The position numbers were made by a program, and so were the translations under genes. Below the pieces are notes generated by a model. The model ran no database searches and had not been told where the DNA came from. It saw only the letters and a program-made list of their open reading frames with translations. Below are positions 20,057 to 29,100 of a DNA stretch of 64,000 nt, one piece after another; position 1 is the first letter of the stretch, and every line of letters starts with the position of its first letter. Origin of the DNA: Streptomyces sp. WMMB303 (GTDB lineage: Bacteria > Actinomycetota > Actinomycetes > Streptomycetales > Streptomycetaceae); the NCBI RefSeq assembly GCF_029351045.1, contig NZ_JARKIN010000001.1:6415001-6479000 (forward strand). The letters are read 5' to 3'.

Positions 20057-20914
20057 CTACTTCACCAGGGTGAAGGACGTGCGGACCGTCTTCTTGAGCC
20101 CCTTGACCTTCACCTCGACCTCGTAGGTGCCCGGCTTCGGCGCCTCGAAGGTCGGGGTGCCGCAGTTGGCGGCGCTGGCCTTGCGGAACCAGGTGAGGGT
20201 GTGCGTCGAACTGCCGTCGCCCGGCACCAGCCGCGGCAGCGGCTTCCTGGTCGGAGGGCAGTCGTCGGAGGCCCAGAACTTGGCGTCCTCCGGGGTGTTG
20301 ATCGTCACGATCGTCGCGGTGCGGCCGAGATCGATCCGGCAGTCGCTGTCCCGCTTGTTGGTGACCTTCAGCTCGAACCGGGGCTTCTCGTCCGGGCCGT
20401 ACTTCTTCTTGACGCTGCGCAGCGCCACGGTCACCGCGCCGGGCCGGCAAGCGGCCAGGTCCGGCGGAGCCGGCACACCCGCCGCTCCCCCGCCGCCGGT
20501 GCCGCCCGAGCCCGAACCGCCGGAGCCCGAACCCTCCGAGCCCGAACCGCCGTTGTCCGACGCGCTCGAACCGTCTCCCGCGCCCCAGCCGGTACCGCCC
20601 GCCGAGGACCGGTCCTCCTCGTCGGAGCCTCCGGAACCGCTGGACCCGTCGGAGCCGCCGTCCTCCTCGTCCCGGCCGCCCGGGCGCTCGCTGATCGCCG
20701 GGCCGGAGTCGGTGGGGCCCGGAGTGATGGTGCCGGCGGGGCCGTTGCCCTTGCCGTCGCCCTTGCCCTCGTTCCGGGACGGGTCGCCGCCGAACGAGGT
20801 CACCGCCCAGACGACGATCAGGACCAGCAGCGCGAGGACAGCAAAGGCAACTGCCCTCCGGCGCCAGTAGATGGAGGAGGGAAGCGGCCCGATCGGATTG
20901 CGCAGAGATCCCAC
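20057..20914 (-). CDS. Membrane-anchored secreted protein with Ser/Gly linker
   Basis: A 285-residue protein of unknown function. A short basic N-terminus precedes one membrane helix (AVAFAVLALLVLIVVWAVTSF). A low-complexity Asp/Ser/Gly linker (about residues 45-145, with repeated GSGS and GSGG units) leads to a C-terminal beta-rich domain (about 150-285) with four cysteines (AACRP, SDCRI, DDCPP, AANCG) that resembles an Ig-like extracellular fold. The linker DNA holds several near-identical copies of GAGCCCGAACC (about 20506-20550) and may vary in length between strains. Start: GTG 20914, 6 nt after a TAAGGT box (20921-20926, minus strand), so likely leaderless. Confidence 0.82.
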   Translation of the reverse strand: MGSLRNPIGPLPSSIYWRRRAVAFAVLALLVLIVVWAVTSFGGDPSRNEGKGDGKGNGPAGTITPGPTDSGPAISERPGGRDEEDGGSDGSSGSGGSDEEDRSSAGGTGWGAGDGSSASDNGGSGSEGSGSGGSGSGGTGGGGAAGVPAPPDLAACRPGAVTVALRSVKKKYGPDEKPRFELKVTNKRDSDCRIDLGRTATIVTINTPEDAKFWASDDCPPTRKPLPRLVPGDGSSTHTLTWFRKASAANCGTPTFEAPKPGTYEVEVKVKGLKKTVRTSFTLVK

Positions 20915-21215
20915 GCGGAAACCTTACGAGACATCAGCCACACCACAGGACCACACCCACCGCTAGGAGTACCAATTGTTGTGATGAGCGGCAGCGGACG
21001 GATGCCCGAACGGTGATTCGCACCGTTCCATAGGGCTTTGCTGCTTCTTTTCGCATTGTTGGGATTAAAGGCTGTAAACAGCTTGTGCGGCTTCTTGGAT
21101 CTTTGCGCCACTACTCCCGAAACCCTCCGGATATGCGAGCGGGAGCAGCGGACAGGCTTTCGTACCGCGTGTGCGTTTTTCGGATGAGGGACGCCGTGCC
21201 AGGATCGGTCGTGCC
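20915..21215. promoter_or_regulatory. Divergent promoter region, locally AT-richer
   Basis: This is a 301-bp gap between the anchored-protein gene and mutY. About 21030-21110 is clearly lower in GC than its surroundings (runs such as TTCTTTTCGCATTGTTG). It contains small dyads CGGTG-ATTCG-CACCG (21011-21025) and GCTGT-AA-ACAGC (21071-21082). The minus-strand -10 (TAAGGT) is at 20921-20926. I cannot assign a confident mutY promoter. Confidence 0.4.
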
Positions 21216-22187
21216 ATGACTGCGACCACCGAGACTTCCCAAGCCGCTTCGGCCGGCGCCCCGTCAGCGCGCGCCGCGGAATCCGAAGCCGTCGACCCCG
21301 CCCTGCGCGAGACGGCGCGCGCCCTCCATGCCCCCGTCGTCGACTGGTTCGCCACACACGCCCGCGACCTCCCCTGGCGCCGCCCGGAGGCGGGCGCGTG
21401 GGGCGTCATGGTCAGCGAGTTCATGCTCCAGCAGACCCCCGTCAACCGCGTACTGCCGGTGTACGAGGAGTGGATGAAGCGCTGGCCGCGCCCCGCCGAC
21501 CTGGCCGCCGAGGCGCCCGGCGAAGCCGTACGCGCCTGGGGCCGGCTCGGCTACCCGCGCCGTGCGCTGCGCCTGCACGGGGCCGCCAAGGCCATAGCGG
21601 AACGGCACGGCGGTGAGGTCCCCGTCGAGCATGCCCAGTTGCTGGCGCTGCCGGGCGTGGGCGAGTACACGGCGGCCGCCGTGGTGTCCTTCGCGTACGG
21701 CAAGCGGCACGCCGTGCTCGACACCAATGTGCGCCGGGTCTTCGCACGCGCCGTCAGCGGCCGCCAGTACCCGCCCAACGCGACGACCGCGGCCGAACGG
21801 AAGCTCGCCCGCGCGCTGTTGCCCGAGGACGACGAGACAGCCTCGCGGTGGGCGGCGGCCACGATGGAGCTGGGCGCGCTGGTGTGCACGGCGCGCAGCC
21901 CCGAGTGCGGTCGCTGCCCGATCGCCGCGCAGTGCGCCTGGCAGCGCGCGGGCGCCCCCGCACACCAGGGGCCCGCCCGACGCACTCAAGCGTACGCCGG
22001 GACCGACCGGCAGGTGCGCGGGCGGCTGCTGGCGGTGCTGCGGGCCGCCAAGGAGCCGGTGCCGCAGTCGGATCTCGACCGCATCTGGCACGAGCCGGTC
22101 CAGCGCGCACGGGCGCTGGACGGACTGGTGGCCGACGGTCTGGTCGAGCCGCTGGACGGGAACCGCTACCGCCTGCCGCTCACCTGA
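21216..22187 (+). CDS. mutY: A/G-specific adenine glycosylase
   Basis: Base-excision repair enzyme that removes adenine mispaired with 8-oxoguanine. It has 323 residues. Visible parts are the substrate-pocket start LPWRR, VSEFMLQQTPVNRV, the helix-hairpin-helix LPGVGEYTAAAV with the catalytic aspartate downstream in LDTNVRRVFAR, and the 4Fe-4S loop C-X6-C-X2-C-X5-C in VCTARSPECGRCPIAAQC. The C-terminal part is short and has a winged-helix look (VLRAAKEPVPQSDLDRIW) rather than a full NUDIX-like recognition domain, as in other actinobacterial MutY. Start: ATG 21216; the frame is open to 21171. Confidence 0.96.
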   Translation: MTATTETSQAASAGAPSARAAESEAVDPALRETARALHAPVVDWFATHARDLPWRRPEAGAWGVMVSEFMLQQTPVNRVLPVYEEWMKRWPRPADLAAEAPGEAVRAWGRLGYPRRALRLHGAAKAIAERHGGEVPVEHAQLLALPGVGEYTAAAVVSFAYGKRHAVLDTNVRRVFARAVSGRQYPPNATTAAERKLARALLPEDDETASRWAAATMELGALVCTARSPECGRCPIAAQCAWQRAGAPAHQGPARRTQAYAGTDRQVRGRLLAVLRAAKEPVPQSDLDRIWHEPVQRARALDGLVADGLVEPLDGNRYRLPLT

Positions 22188-22259
22188 CCCGATCCGGCCC
22201 GGCCCCGCCCGACCCGACGAGGAGGGGCCGAGCCGGAACGAGGCGGCTGCCGGGCCCCG

Positions 22260-22303
22260 GACCCGCGTGCGGAGACGCCGTCACGACGCCGCCCCCGCGG
22301 GTC
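22260..22303. terminator. Weak terminator candidate between mutY and the MFS gene
   Basis: GACCCGCG (22260-22267) pairs with CGCGGGTC (22296-22303) across a 28-nt loop in the 185-bp gap between convergent stops. No T run. Confidence 0.3.
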
Positions 22304-22372
22304 GGGCTCCTGCGCGGGGGCGGACGGGGCGGAGTGCGGGTGCGGGCGGGCGAGAGCGCCGCGCACCGACGC

Positions 22373-24115
22373 CTACTTCTGGGCCTCCGCGTCCTTGAGC
22401 GGGACCTCCTTGATGAACCACGCGGCCACGAAGGTGAGCAGCGCGACTCCGGTGGCGAGCAGGAACACCCCGTGGGTGCCCCCGGCCACCGCGTGCTCGT
22501 ACGCCTCCCGCACCTGGGCCGGGAGCTTCTCCAGCGAGGCGGCGTCGAGCTGGGGGCCGGTCTCGGCGAGCTGCTTCCCGCCGCCGGACCCTCCGGAGGC
22601 CGCGGCGCTCTCCCGCATGGAATCCTCGACCCGCCGGGCGAAGACCGTGCCCATCAGGGCCACACCGAAGGAGCCTCCGATGGTGCGGAAGAGCGTCGTC
22701 GTCGAGGAGGCGACGCCCATGTCCTTCAGCTCCACGCTGTTCTGCGCGATGAGCATGGTGAGCTGCATCAGGAAGCCCATGCCCGCGCCGAGCACCGCCA
22801 TGTAGAGGCCGGAGGTCAGCCTGCTGGTGCCGACGTCCATCTGGGCCAGCAGGAAGAGGCCGACCGGGATCAGCGCACCGCCCATGATGGGGTACATGCG
22901 GTACTTGCCCGTCCGGGTGGTGGCCCGGCCGGTGACCACCGAGACGACCATCATCGGCAGCAGCACGGGGAGCAGCAGCAGCCCGGAGTTGGTGGCCGAA
23001 GCGCCCTGGACGCTCTGCTGGAAGAGCGGCAGGAAGGTCATCGAGCCGAACATCACGAAGCCGAGCACGAAGCCGATGAAGGCCATCAGCGAGAAGTTCC
23101 TGCTGTGGAAGACCCGCAGCGGGAGGATCGGCTCGGCGACTCGGCGCTCCACGAAGGGGAAGGCGGCCAGCGCGACCACCGCGAGCAGCGCGAGGCCGAC
23201 GATGGTGGCCGAGTCCCAGTCGTACTCGGTGCCGCCCCAGCTCGTGACGAGCACGGCCGAGGTGATGCCGGCGGTCAGCAGCCCGGCGCCGAGGTAGTCG
23301 ATCCGGCCCTTGGCGGGCTTCTTCGGCAGGTGCAGGACGGTGCCGACCATGGCGAGCGCGACGGCGCCCAGCGGCAGGTTGATGTAGAAGGCCCAGCGCC
23401 ATCCGAGGTGGTCGGTGAGCGTCCCCCCGACGAGCGGGCCGCCGATCATGGCGAGGGACATCACTCCGGCCATCAGGCCCATGTACTTGCCGCGCTCGCG
23501 GGGCGGGATCAGATCACCCATGATCGCCATGGCGCCGACCATGAGCCCGCCCGCGCCCAGGCCCTGCACGGCGCGGAAACCGATGAGCTGGCCCATCGTC
23601 TGGGCCGCGCCCGAGGTCATCGAGCCGATGAGGAACAGCACGATCGAGGTGAGGAAGACGCCCTTGCGCCCGAACATGTCGCCGAGCTTGCCCCACAGCG
23701 GTGTCGAGGCCGCGGTGGTGAGGGTGTAGGCGGTGACGACCCAGGAGAGGTGTTCGAGGCCGCCGAGCTCGCCGACGATGGTGGGCATGGCCGTACCCAC
23801 GATCATGTTGTCCAGCATGGCGAGCAGGACGGCGATCATCAGGGAGAGCAGGACCAGGCGCACGCTGCGCGGTTTGCGTCCTCCGGCCCCCGCGCCGGAG
23901 GCGGAGCCGGCGCCGTCGGCGCCCTCCGCGTCGGTGGCCGCTGCCGCGAGCGGGGCGGCTTCGGCCCCGGGGGCGGCGTCCTCGGTCGCCTCGGGGGTCG
24001 TCCCGGACGCGTCCTCGGCCACCTTGGGAATTCCTTGGCCCGGACTCGGCCCTTCCTTGACCTGGAGATCCTCCGGTCCCCGTTTCGCCCCGTTTGTCGC
24101 GCTGCTCGCACTCAT
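22373..24115 (-). CDS. MFS multidrug exporter, EmrB/QacA type
   Basis: A 580-residue drug:proton antiporter of the DHA2 (14-helix) family. An Ala/Gly-rich cytoplasmic leader of about 80 residues precedes the first helix. Signatures are LAMLDNMIVGTAMPTIVGEL (motif D1), GKLGDMFGRKGVF (motif A), FRAVQGLGAGGLMVGAMAI (motif B) and GPLVGGTLTDHLGWRWAFYINLPLG (motif C, antiporter). Between the last two helices lies a 70-residue extracytoplasmic insert (EDSMRESAAASGGSGGGKQL...). Start: ATG 24115 with GGGAG upstream. A minus-strand promoter (TTGACG-17-TACTTT) and two inverted operators in the intergenic region point to control by the divergent TetR gene. Confidence 0.95.
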   Translation of the reverse strand: MSASSATNGAKRGPEDLQVKEGPSPGQGIPKVAEDASGTTPEATEDAAPGAEAAPLAAAATDAEGADGAGSASGAGAGGRKPRSVRLVLLSLMIAVLLAMLDNMIVGTAMPTIVGELGGLEHLSWVVTAYTLTTAASTPLWGKLGDMFGRKGVFLTSIVLFLIGSMTSGAAQTMGQLIGFRAVQGLGAGGLMVGAMAIMGDLIPPRERGKYMGLMAGVMSLAMIGGPLVGGTLTDHLGWRWAFYINLPLGAVALAMVGTVLHLPKKPAKGRIDYLGAGLLTAGITSAVLVTSWGGTEYDWDSATIVGLALLAVVALAAFPFVERRVAEPILPLRVFHSRNFSLMAFIGFVLGFVMFGSMTFLPLFQQSVQGASATNSGLLLLPVLLPMMVVSVVTGRATTRTGKYRMYPIMGGALIPVGLFLLAQMDVGTSRLTSGLYMAVLGAGMGFLMQLTMLIAQNSVELKDMGVASSTTTLFRTIGGSFGVALMGTVFARRVEDSMRESAAASGGSGGGKQLAETGPQLDAASLEKLPAQVREAYEHAVAGGTHGVFLLATGVALLTFVAAWFIKEVPLKDAEAQK

Positions 24116-24140
24116 GCGCGGCCACTCCCTTTGCTCGCCA

Positions 24141-24160
24141 CTTACTTGCCGCACGGCTAG
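24141..24160. promoter_or_regulatory. TetR operator, left copy
   Basis: CTTACTTGCCGCACGGCTAG matches, in inverted orientation, 18 of 20 bases of the site at 24190-24209. It lies downstream of the MFS promoter and overlaps a candidate -35 (TACTTG, 24143-24148) of a tetR promoter with TACGAT 17 bp on (24166-24171). Confidence 0.65.
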
Positions 24161-24175
24161 TTCAGTACGATGGAC

Positions 24176-24204
24176 AAAGTAGGGCGCCACTAGCCGGGCG
24201 TCAA
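24176..24204 (-). promoter_or_regulatory. Promoter of the MFS exporter gene
   Basis: On the minus strand, TTGACG (24199-24204) and TACTTT (24176-24181) are 17 bp apart. The -35 lies inside the right operator copy, so bound TetR would exclude RNA polymerase. Confidence 0.65.
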
Positions 24205-24209
24205 GTAAG
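24190..24209. promoter_or_regulatory. TetR operator, right copy
   Basis: CTAGCCGGGCGTCAAGTAAG is the inverted partner of 24141-24160 (18/20 matches), separated by 29 bp. It overlaps the -35 of the MFS promoter and lies just before the tetR ribosome site. Confidence 0.65.
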
Positions 24210-24225
24210 TTCTGAAGGGACCGAC

Positions 24226-24834
24226 ATGAGCAGGGGAAACACCCGTCAGCGCATCCAGGACATCGCCCTGGAGCTGTTCGCTGAGCGCGGTTACGAGAAG
24301 ACCTCGCTCAGGGAGATCGCCGAGCAGCTCGGCGTCACCAAGGCCGCGCTCTACTACCACTTCAAGACCAAGGAGGACCTGGTCACCAGCCTCTTCGAGG
24401 ACCTGGTGCTGGGCCCGGCCGACGAGGTGATCGCCTGGGCCGAGGCGCGGCAGCCGACCACCCTGGAGACGAAGCTGGAGATCCTCAACCGCTACAGCGC
24501 GTGCATCAGCAAGGCCACCCCGCTCGTCCGGTTCATGCACGAGAACCAGGCCGCGCTGCGCGAGCTGTCCGTGGGCGAGCAGATGAAGGCGCGGATGTTC
24601 ACCCTGCTGAAGCTGATCAAGGACGAGGACGCCGCCCTGTCCGACCAGGTGCGCTGCAGCTCGGCCCTGTTCACCATGCACTCGTCGCTCTTCGCGCTGG
24701 AGAGCTCCGGCGCGGGTGTCGAGGAGAAGCGCCGGGCCGCCCTGGAGGTCGCCCGGGAACTGGTCACCTCGGCCCACCACCACGGCCCGGCGCCGCGGCC
24801 CGGCGCGGAGACGAGCAGCGCCCGTCACGGATGA
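24226..24834 (+). CDS. TetR family repressor, divergent to the MFS exporter
   Basis: A 202-residue regulator. Residues 5-50 are the TetR helix-turn-helix (RQRIQDIALELFAERGYEKTSLREIAEQLGVTKAALYYHFKTK, read in segments), a close match to the consensus. The rest is a helical ligand-binding and dimer domain (FMHENQAALRELSVGEQMKARM, LFTMHSSLFALESSG). Start: ATG 24226 with GAAGGGA 6 nt upstream. Position and the two shared operators indicate it represses the exporter and itself and is released by an exported compound. Its stop codon lies inside a terminator hairpin. Confidence 0.95.
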   Translation: MSRGNTRQRIQDIALELFAERGYEKTSLREIAEQLGVTKAALYYHFKTKEDLVTSLFEDLVLGPADEVIAWAEARQPTTLETKLEILNRYSACISKATPLVRFMHENQAALRELSVGEQMKARMFTLLKLIKDEDAALSDQVRCSSALFTMHSSLFALESSGAGVEEKRRAALEVARELVTSAHHHGPAPRPGAETSSARHG

Positions 24835-24845
24835 CGGGCGCTGCT
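24814..24845. terminator. Terminator hairpin overlapping the tetR stop codon
   Basis: AGCAGCGCCCGTCA (24814-24827) pairs perfectly over 14 bp with 24832-24845, loop CGGA. The TGA stop of tetR (24832-24834) opens the right arm. A second hairpin (ACTCCGGC 24850-24857 with GCCGGAGT 24869-24876) follows. Both serve the convergent tetR and M23 genes. Confidence 0.8.
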
Positions 24846-24951
24846 GCCGACTCCGGCACGTCCCCTGAGCCGGAGTGTCCTGTGGTGGCGCGGGCCGCAC
24901 GGCACCGACCGGCGGTCGGCGCCGCGGCGGGCCGCACCGTGGGGGCGTGGG

Positions 24952-25695
24952 TCAGAAGGTGACGCCGACCGCCCGCATGGCCGCCACCGGGTCGACCGCC
25001 GTGCCGTAGTTCGGACCCTTGCGGATCTCGAAGTGCAGGTGCGGCCCCGAGGAGTTACCGGTGTTGCCGGACTTGGCTATGTCCTGTCCGGTCTTGATCT
25101 GCTGACCGGGCTTGACGTTGATCTGCGACAGGTGCGCGTACTGCGAGTACGCACCGTTGTCGTGCCGGATCACGATGGCGTTGCCGTACGCGGGGCCGTC
25201 ACCGGCGCCGTTCGGGCCGGCCTTGACCACGGTGCCCTTGTGCACGGCCTTGACCGGGGTGCCGACGCCCACGGCGAAGTCCTGGCCGGAGTGGTTGTGC
25301 GCCCAGCGGCCGCCTGCCTTGCCGTAGGAGGCGCTCAGCTCGTACTCGCCGCCGACCGGCGTGATCCAGGACGCCTGCAGCCGCTTGGCGTCCCGGGCGG
25401 CCTTCCGGGCCGCACGCTTCTCCGCCTCGGCCGCGCGCTTCTTCGCCTCGGCTGCGCGCTTCTCGGCCTTCTCGGCGGCCGCGAGGGCCTTGCGGTGCGC
25501 GTCGGCCTGCTGCTGCGTGGACTTCGCGAGGCTGCTCGCCGTGCCGGTCGCGAAGATGTCGTGCTGGGCCGTGTTCGCCTCGGCCTTCGCGGCCGCCAGC
25601 GCCGTGCCGGCCCCCAGGGCCATCGACGCGCCCATTCCGACGGCCAGCGCCGTCGTGTAGGTACGGGCGCGGTTGGTGGTCCTCGACATCGCCAT
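24952..25695 (-). CDS. Secreted M23 family peptidase (peptidoglycan endopeptidase)
   Basis: A 247-residue exported protein. It has a signal peptide with basic start and hydrophobic core ending near ALGAGTALAAAKAE, then a highly charged Ala/Lys/Arg/Glu helical region (about residues 60-105, coiled coil) and a C-terminal LytM/M23 domain. The zinc ligands are visible in NHSGQDFAVGVGTPV (H-x3-D) and PHLHFEIRKG (HxH). It is expected to cut peptide cross-links in the cell wall. Start: ATG 25695 with GGAGG 10 nt upstream; a second ATG two codons later is possible. I found no c-di-AMP riboswitch in its leader. Confidence 0.95.
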   Translation of the reverse strand: MAMSRTTNRARTYTTALAVGMGASMALGAGTALAAAKAEANTAQHDIFATGTASSLAKSTQQQADAHRKALAAAEKAEKRAAEAKKRAAEAEKRAARKAARDAKRLQASWITPVGGEYELSASYGKAGGRWAHNHSGQDFAVGVGTPVKAVHKGTVVKAGPNGAGDGPAYGNAIVIRHDNGAYSQYAHLSQINVKPGQQIKTGQDIAKSGNTGNSSGPHLHFEIRKGPNYGTAVDPVAAMRAVGVTF

Positions 25696-26106
25696 AGGGG
25701 TGCTACCTCCGGAAGGGGGTTCGTGGAGTGCGCCTCGAAGCGGACGCGCCACCTTGGTAACCCGCCCGAAAAGGGGCATCAAGGACCCCTTCTACTAAAG
25801 AGCCCCGTACCAGGAGGAGAGACCCAGGTCACTCCGCGCCGCCGCGCCGGGCCCCGCCCGGAAGGCCGGACCCCGCGCGGCGGCTCCCGGTCTCCTATCG
25901 GGCCTCGTAGTCCCGCCGGACCCTGTGCCGCACCTCACGGCGGACCCGCGCCGGACGTGGCCCGGCTCATATGGCCCCGCTCACTCGGCAGGCCCCGGAG
26001 GGAGGAGGGGGCCGTCATCGACGCGGCGTACCGACCCCTCTACGCTTGCTCGCCGTACGCGGCTCCGTACTGCGGGGAGTCGAGCGCCGAACGGGGGGGG
26101 TTGGGG
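25696..26106. promoter_or_regulatory. Divergent promoter region of the M23 and NACHT-LRR genes
   Basis: This is a 411-bp gap between divergent genes. On the plus strand TCGACG (26018-26023), 17 bp, TACGCT (26041-26046) could be the promoter of the NACHT-LRR gene, giving a leader of about 55 nt. On the minus strand an AT-richer patch at 25781-25800 (CTACTAAAG on plus) may hold the M23 promoter. No open frame here looks coding. Confidence 0.35.
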
Positions 26107-29100
26107 ATGGACGCGGGGGTCGTCGGGCTGCGCATCGCCTCCAGCGTGCTGGCACCGCTGGTCAAGCGGCTGTTCATCGCGGAGGGCGCGGGCGCCGGAC
26201 TGGTGGACCGGCCGGTACGCGTCGCACGGCTGGTCTCCTTCACGGGCGAAGCCCGTGAGCTGGGCCGGCGGCAGCTGGAGAAGCTCGCCCGGGAGCTGGT
26301 CCACCGGGCGGTACAGGGCATCGGACCGCACGAGGCCCCCTCGCCCGGCGAGGCGGAGCGGGCAGCGGAGCGGCTCGCCGACACCCTGCACGCGCTCGGG
26401 GACATCGGCCTGAGCGACGTGGAGGCGGTCAGCCTCGGCCACACCGACTTCGCCCGTGCCCTCCGGGCACAGGCCGCCATGGACGACCCCCACCGGGACG
26501 CCACCCCCGCGGAGGAGGCGCTCCACCAGCGGGTGCTGGAGACGGCATGCCTGCACATCCTGCACTTCCTCACCCAGCGCTCCACCTTCGTGGCCCGCAC
26601 CCTGGTCGAGCAAAGCCGCAGGCTGGGAGACCTGGTCACCCTCGTCGACGTCCTGATCGAGCGCGTCCCCTCCCAGTCCGCGCAGGACGCCGGGTTCGAG
26701 CAGCAGTACGCCCGCTACATCGTCAACCGGCACCGCACCGTCACCATCTACGGCATCGACGTCCAGCAGGCCAACGAGTGGCCGCTGGACACCGCCTATC
26801 TGAGTCTGGAAGCCGTCACGAGCGGCCGCAGCGCCACACCCTTCGAGGGCCGGGAGAGCTGGTCGGCCGGCTCCCCCGCCGACGACCCGCAATCCGCCGA
26901 CCGCGCCTTGGCCGGGCACCGGCGGGTGCTGCTGCGCGGCGTCGCGGGCTCCGGCAAGACCACGCTCGTCCAGTGGCTGGCCGTGGCGACGGCCCGCCAG
27001 TCCCAGCTGACCGGGCGGCTCGCGCACCTGATCGGCCGGGTGCCCTTCGTGCTGCCGCTGCGCACCCTCACCCGCGCGGGCGGTGCGCTGCCGGTGCCGG
27101 CCGACTTCCTGTCCGCCGTGAGCTGCCCGCTGACCGGCGCCCAGCCCGGCGGCTGGGCGGACCGCGTCCTGGCGGCCGGGCGCGGGGTCCTGCTGGTCGA
27201 CGGGATCGACGAGGTCCCGGAGGAAGAGCGGGCCCGCACCCGCGACTGGCTGCGCGAGCTGACCCTGGCCTACCCGGACAACCTCGTCATGGTCACCTCC
27301 CGGCCCAGCGCCGTACAGGAGGACTGGCTGGACCGCGCCGACTTCACCGAGCTGTCCCTCTCCCCGCTGCGCCCCGCCGACGTCGACCTGTTCATCGACC
27401 GCTGGCACACGGCGGCCGAGGCGGACGCCGAGCTGGGCGGCGCCCTGCGTACCGCGGTGCGCGCCAGAGCCGACCTCTCCCTGCTGGCCACCAACCCGCT
27501 GATGTGCGGCCTGATCTGTGCGCTGCACCGGGAGCGGCGCGGCTTCCTGCCGCGCGGCCGCAAGGCGCTCTACGACGCGGCGCTGTCCATGCTGCTGGAG
27601 CGACGCGACCGGGAGCGGGCCGTGTACGCGGCGCATCCGGCGCGCGTCGAGCTGGACGAGGAGACCCAGGTCGAACTGGTGCAGAAGCTGGCCTACTGGC
27701 TGATCCGCAACGGCCGCTCCGAGATGGCGCAGGAGGACGCGGTCGAACTGGTGGAGCGGATGCTGCCCGCGATGCCGTACGTCGCCGAGCAGGGCTCGGC
27801 CGCGGAGATCTTCCGCTTCCTGCTGGTGCGCTCCGGACTGCTGCGCGAGCCCGCCCCCGGGGCCGTCGACTTCGTGCACCGCACCTTCCAGGACTTCCTG
27901 GGCGCCAAGGCCGCCGTCGAGGAGCGGGATTTCGGCGTCCTGGTGGCGAACGCGCACCTGGACCAGTGGGAGGACGTGGTGCGGATGGCGGTCGCCCACG
28001 CCCGGCCCGACGAGCGGGCCCGGCTGCTGTGCGGGTTGGTGGAGCGCGGCGACGCCGAGCCGGAGTGCCGGACCCGGCTGCATCTGCTGGCCATGGCCTC
28101 GCTGGAGCAGGCCACCAAGCTGGACCCGGGGACCCGGGCGGCGGTCGAGGAACGGGCCAGGGAGCTGATCCCGCCACGGAGCATCGACGAGGCCAAGGAG
28201 CTGGCACCGCTGGGCGGAGTGGTGCTGGACCTGCTGGGGGAGACGGCGGACCTGCCGGCGGACGAAGCGATGGCCGTCGCGCACACCGCCGCCCAGATGG
28301 GCACCGACGCGGCGCTCGTGCTGCTGCAGCGGTTCCTGGCCCACCCCTCGAACGGGGTGCTCCAGCAACTGGCCGGGCACTGGGACCGGTTCGACACCGA
28401 CACCTACGCGCGGGAGATCCTCGCCCACCTCCCGGACCGACGACCGGTACGGGTCACCGCGAGCACCCGGGAACACCTCGCCTGGGTACGGAACCTGACC
28501 CCGCGGTCGACCCTGCGCATCCGCGGCACGTTCGGCGAGGAGGAGATCGTCGCGGCTCACCCGTCCCCCGGGGAACTGGTCGAGCTGAGCCTCGCCCACA
28601 ACGCCGCACTCGACCGGCTCGACCTGGTTCAGGCGTTCCCGCACCTGGACGCGGTGGAGCTGCGCGAGTGCCCGGTGACCGACCTGTCGCCGCTGACAGG
28701 GCTGCCGCTCCGCACGCTGTACCTGTGGAACGTGCGGACCCTGCGGGAGCCAACGGGCCTCGGAGAGCTGACCGGCCTGCGCACGCTGGCACTCCGCGAG
28801 GGGACTCTCTGCCCGGAGATGGTGCGGCTCGCGCCCCTCACGGCACTGGAGACGCTCCTCCTCCCCGAGGACACCCGGACCCTCCGCGGCATCTCGACGC
28901 TCCGGAACCTGCGCGTGCTGAACCTCTTCCAGGTGCCGCACCGGCTCCCGGAGGAGGACTGGAGGGAGGTGGCCGGACTCCCCCGGCTCCGGGAGCTCAC
29001 CTGTGAGCCCCATCACCTGGCGGGCCTGCACGCCTCCGGGGTGCGGCTCACGGAGCTGGAGGGGCTGTATGTGCCCCTCGGCGGGAGACCGCTCGACGCA

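Noticed and set aside
25696-25860. Possible c-di-AMP (ydaO-type) riboswitch in the leader of the M23 peptidase gene
   Set aside because: Such riboswitches precede some streptomycete cell-wall hydrolases, but the conserved blocks of that RNA are not recognisable here.
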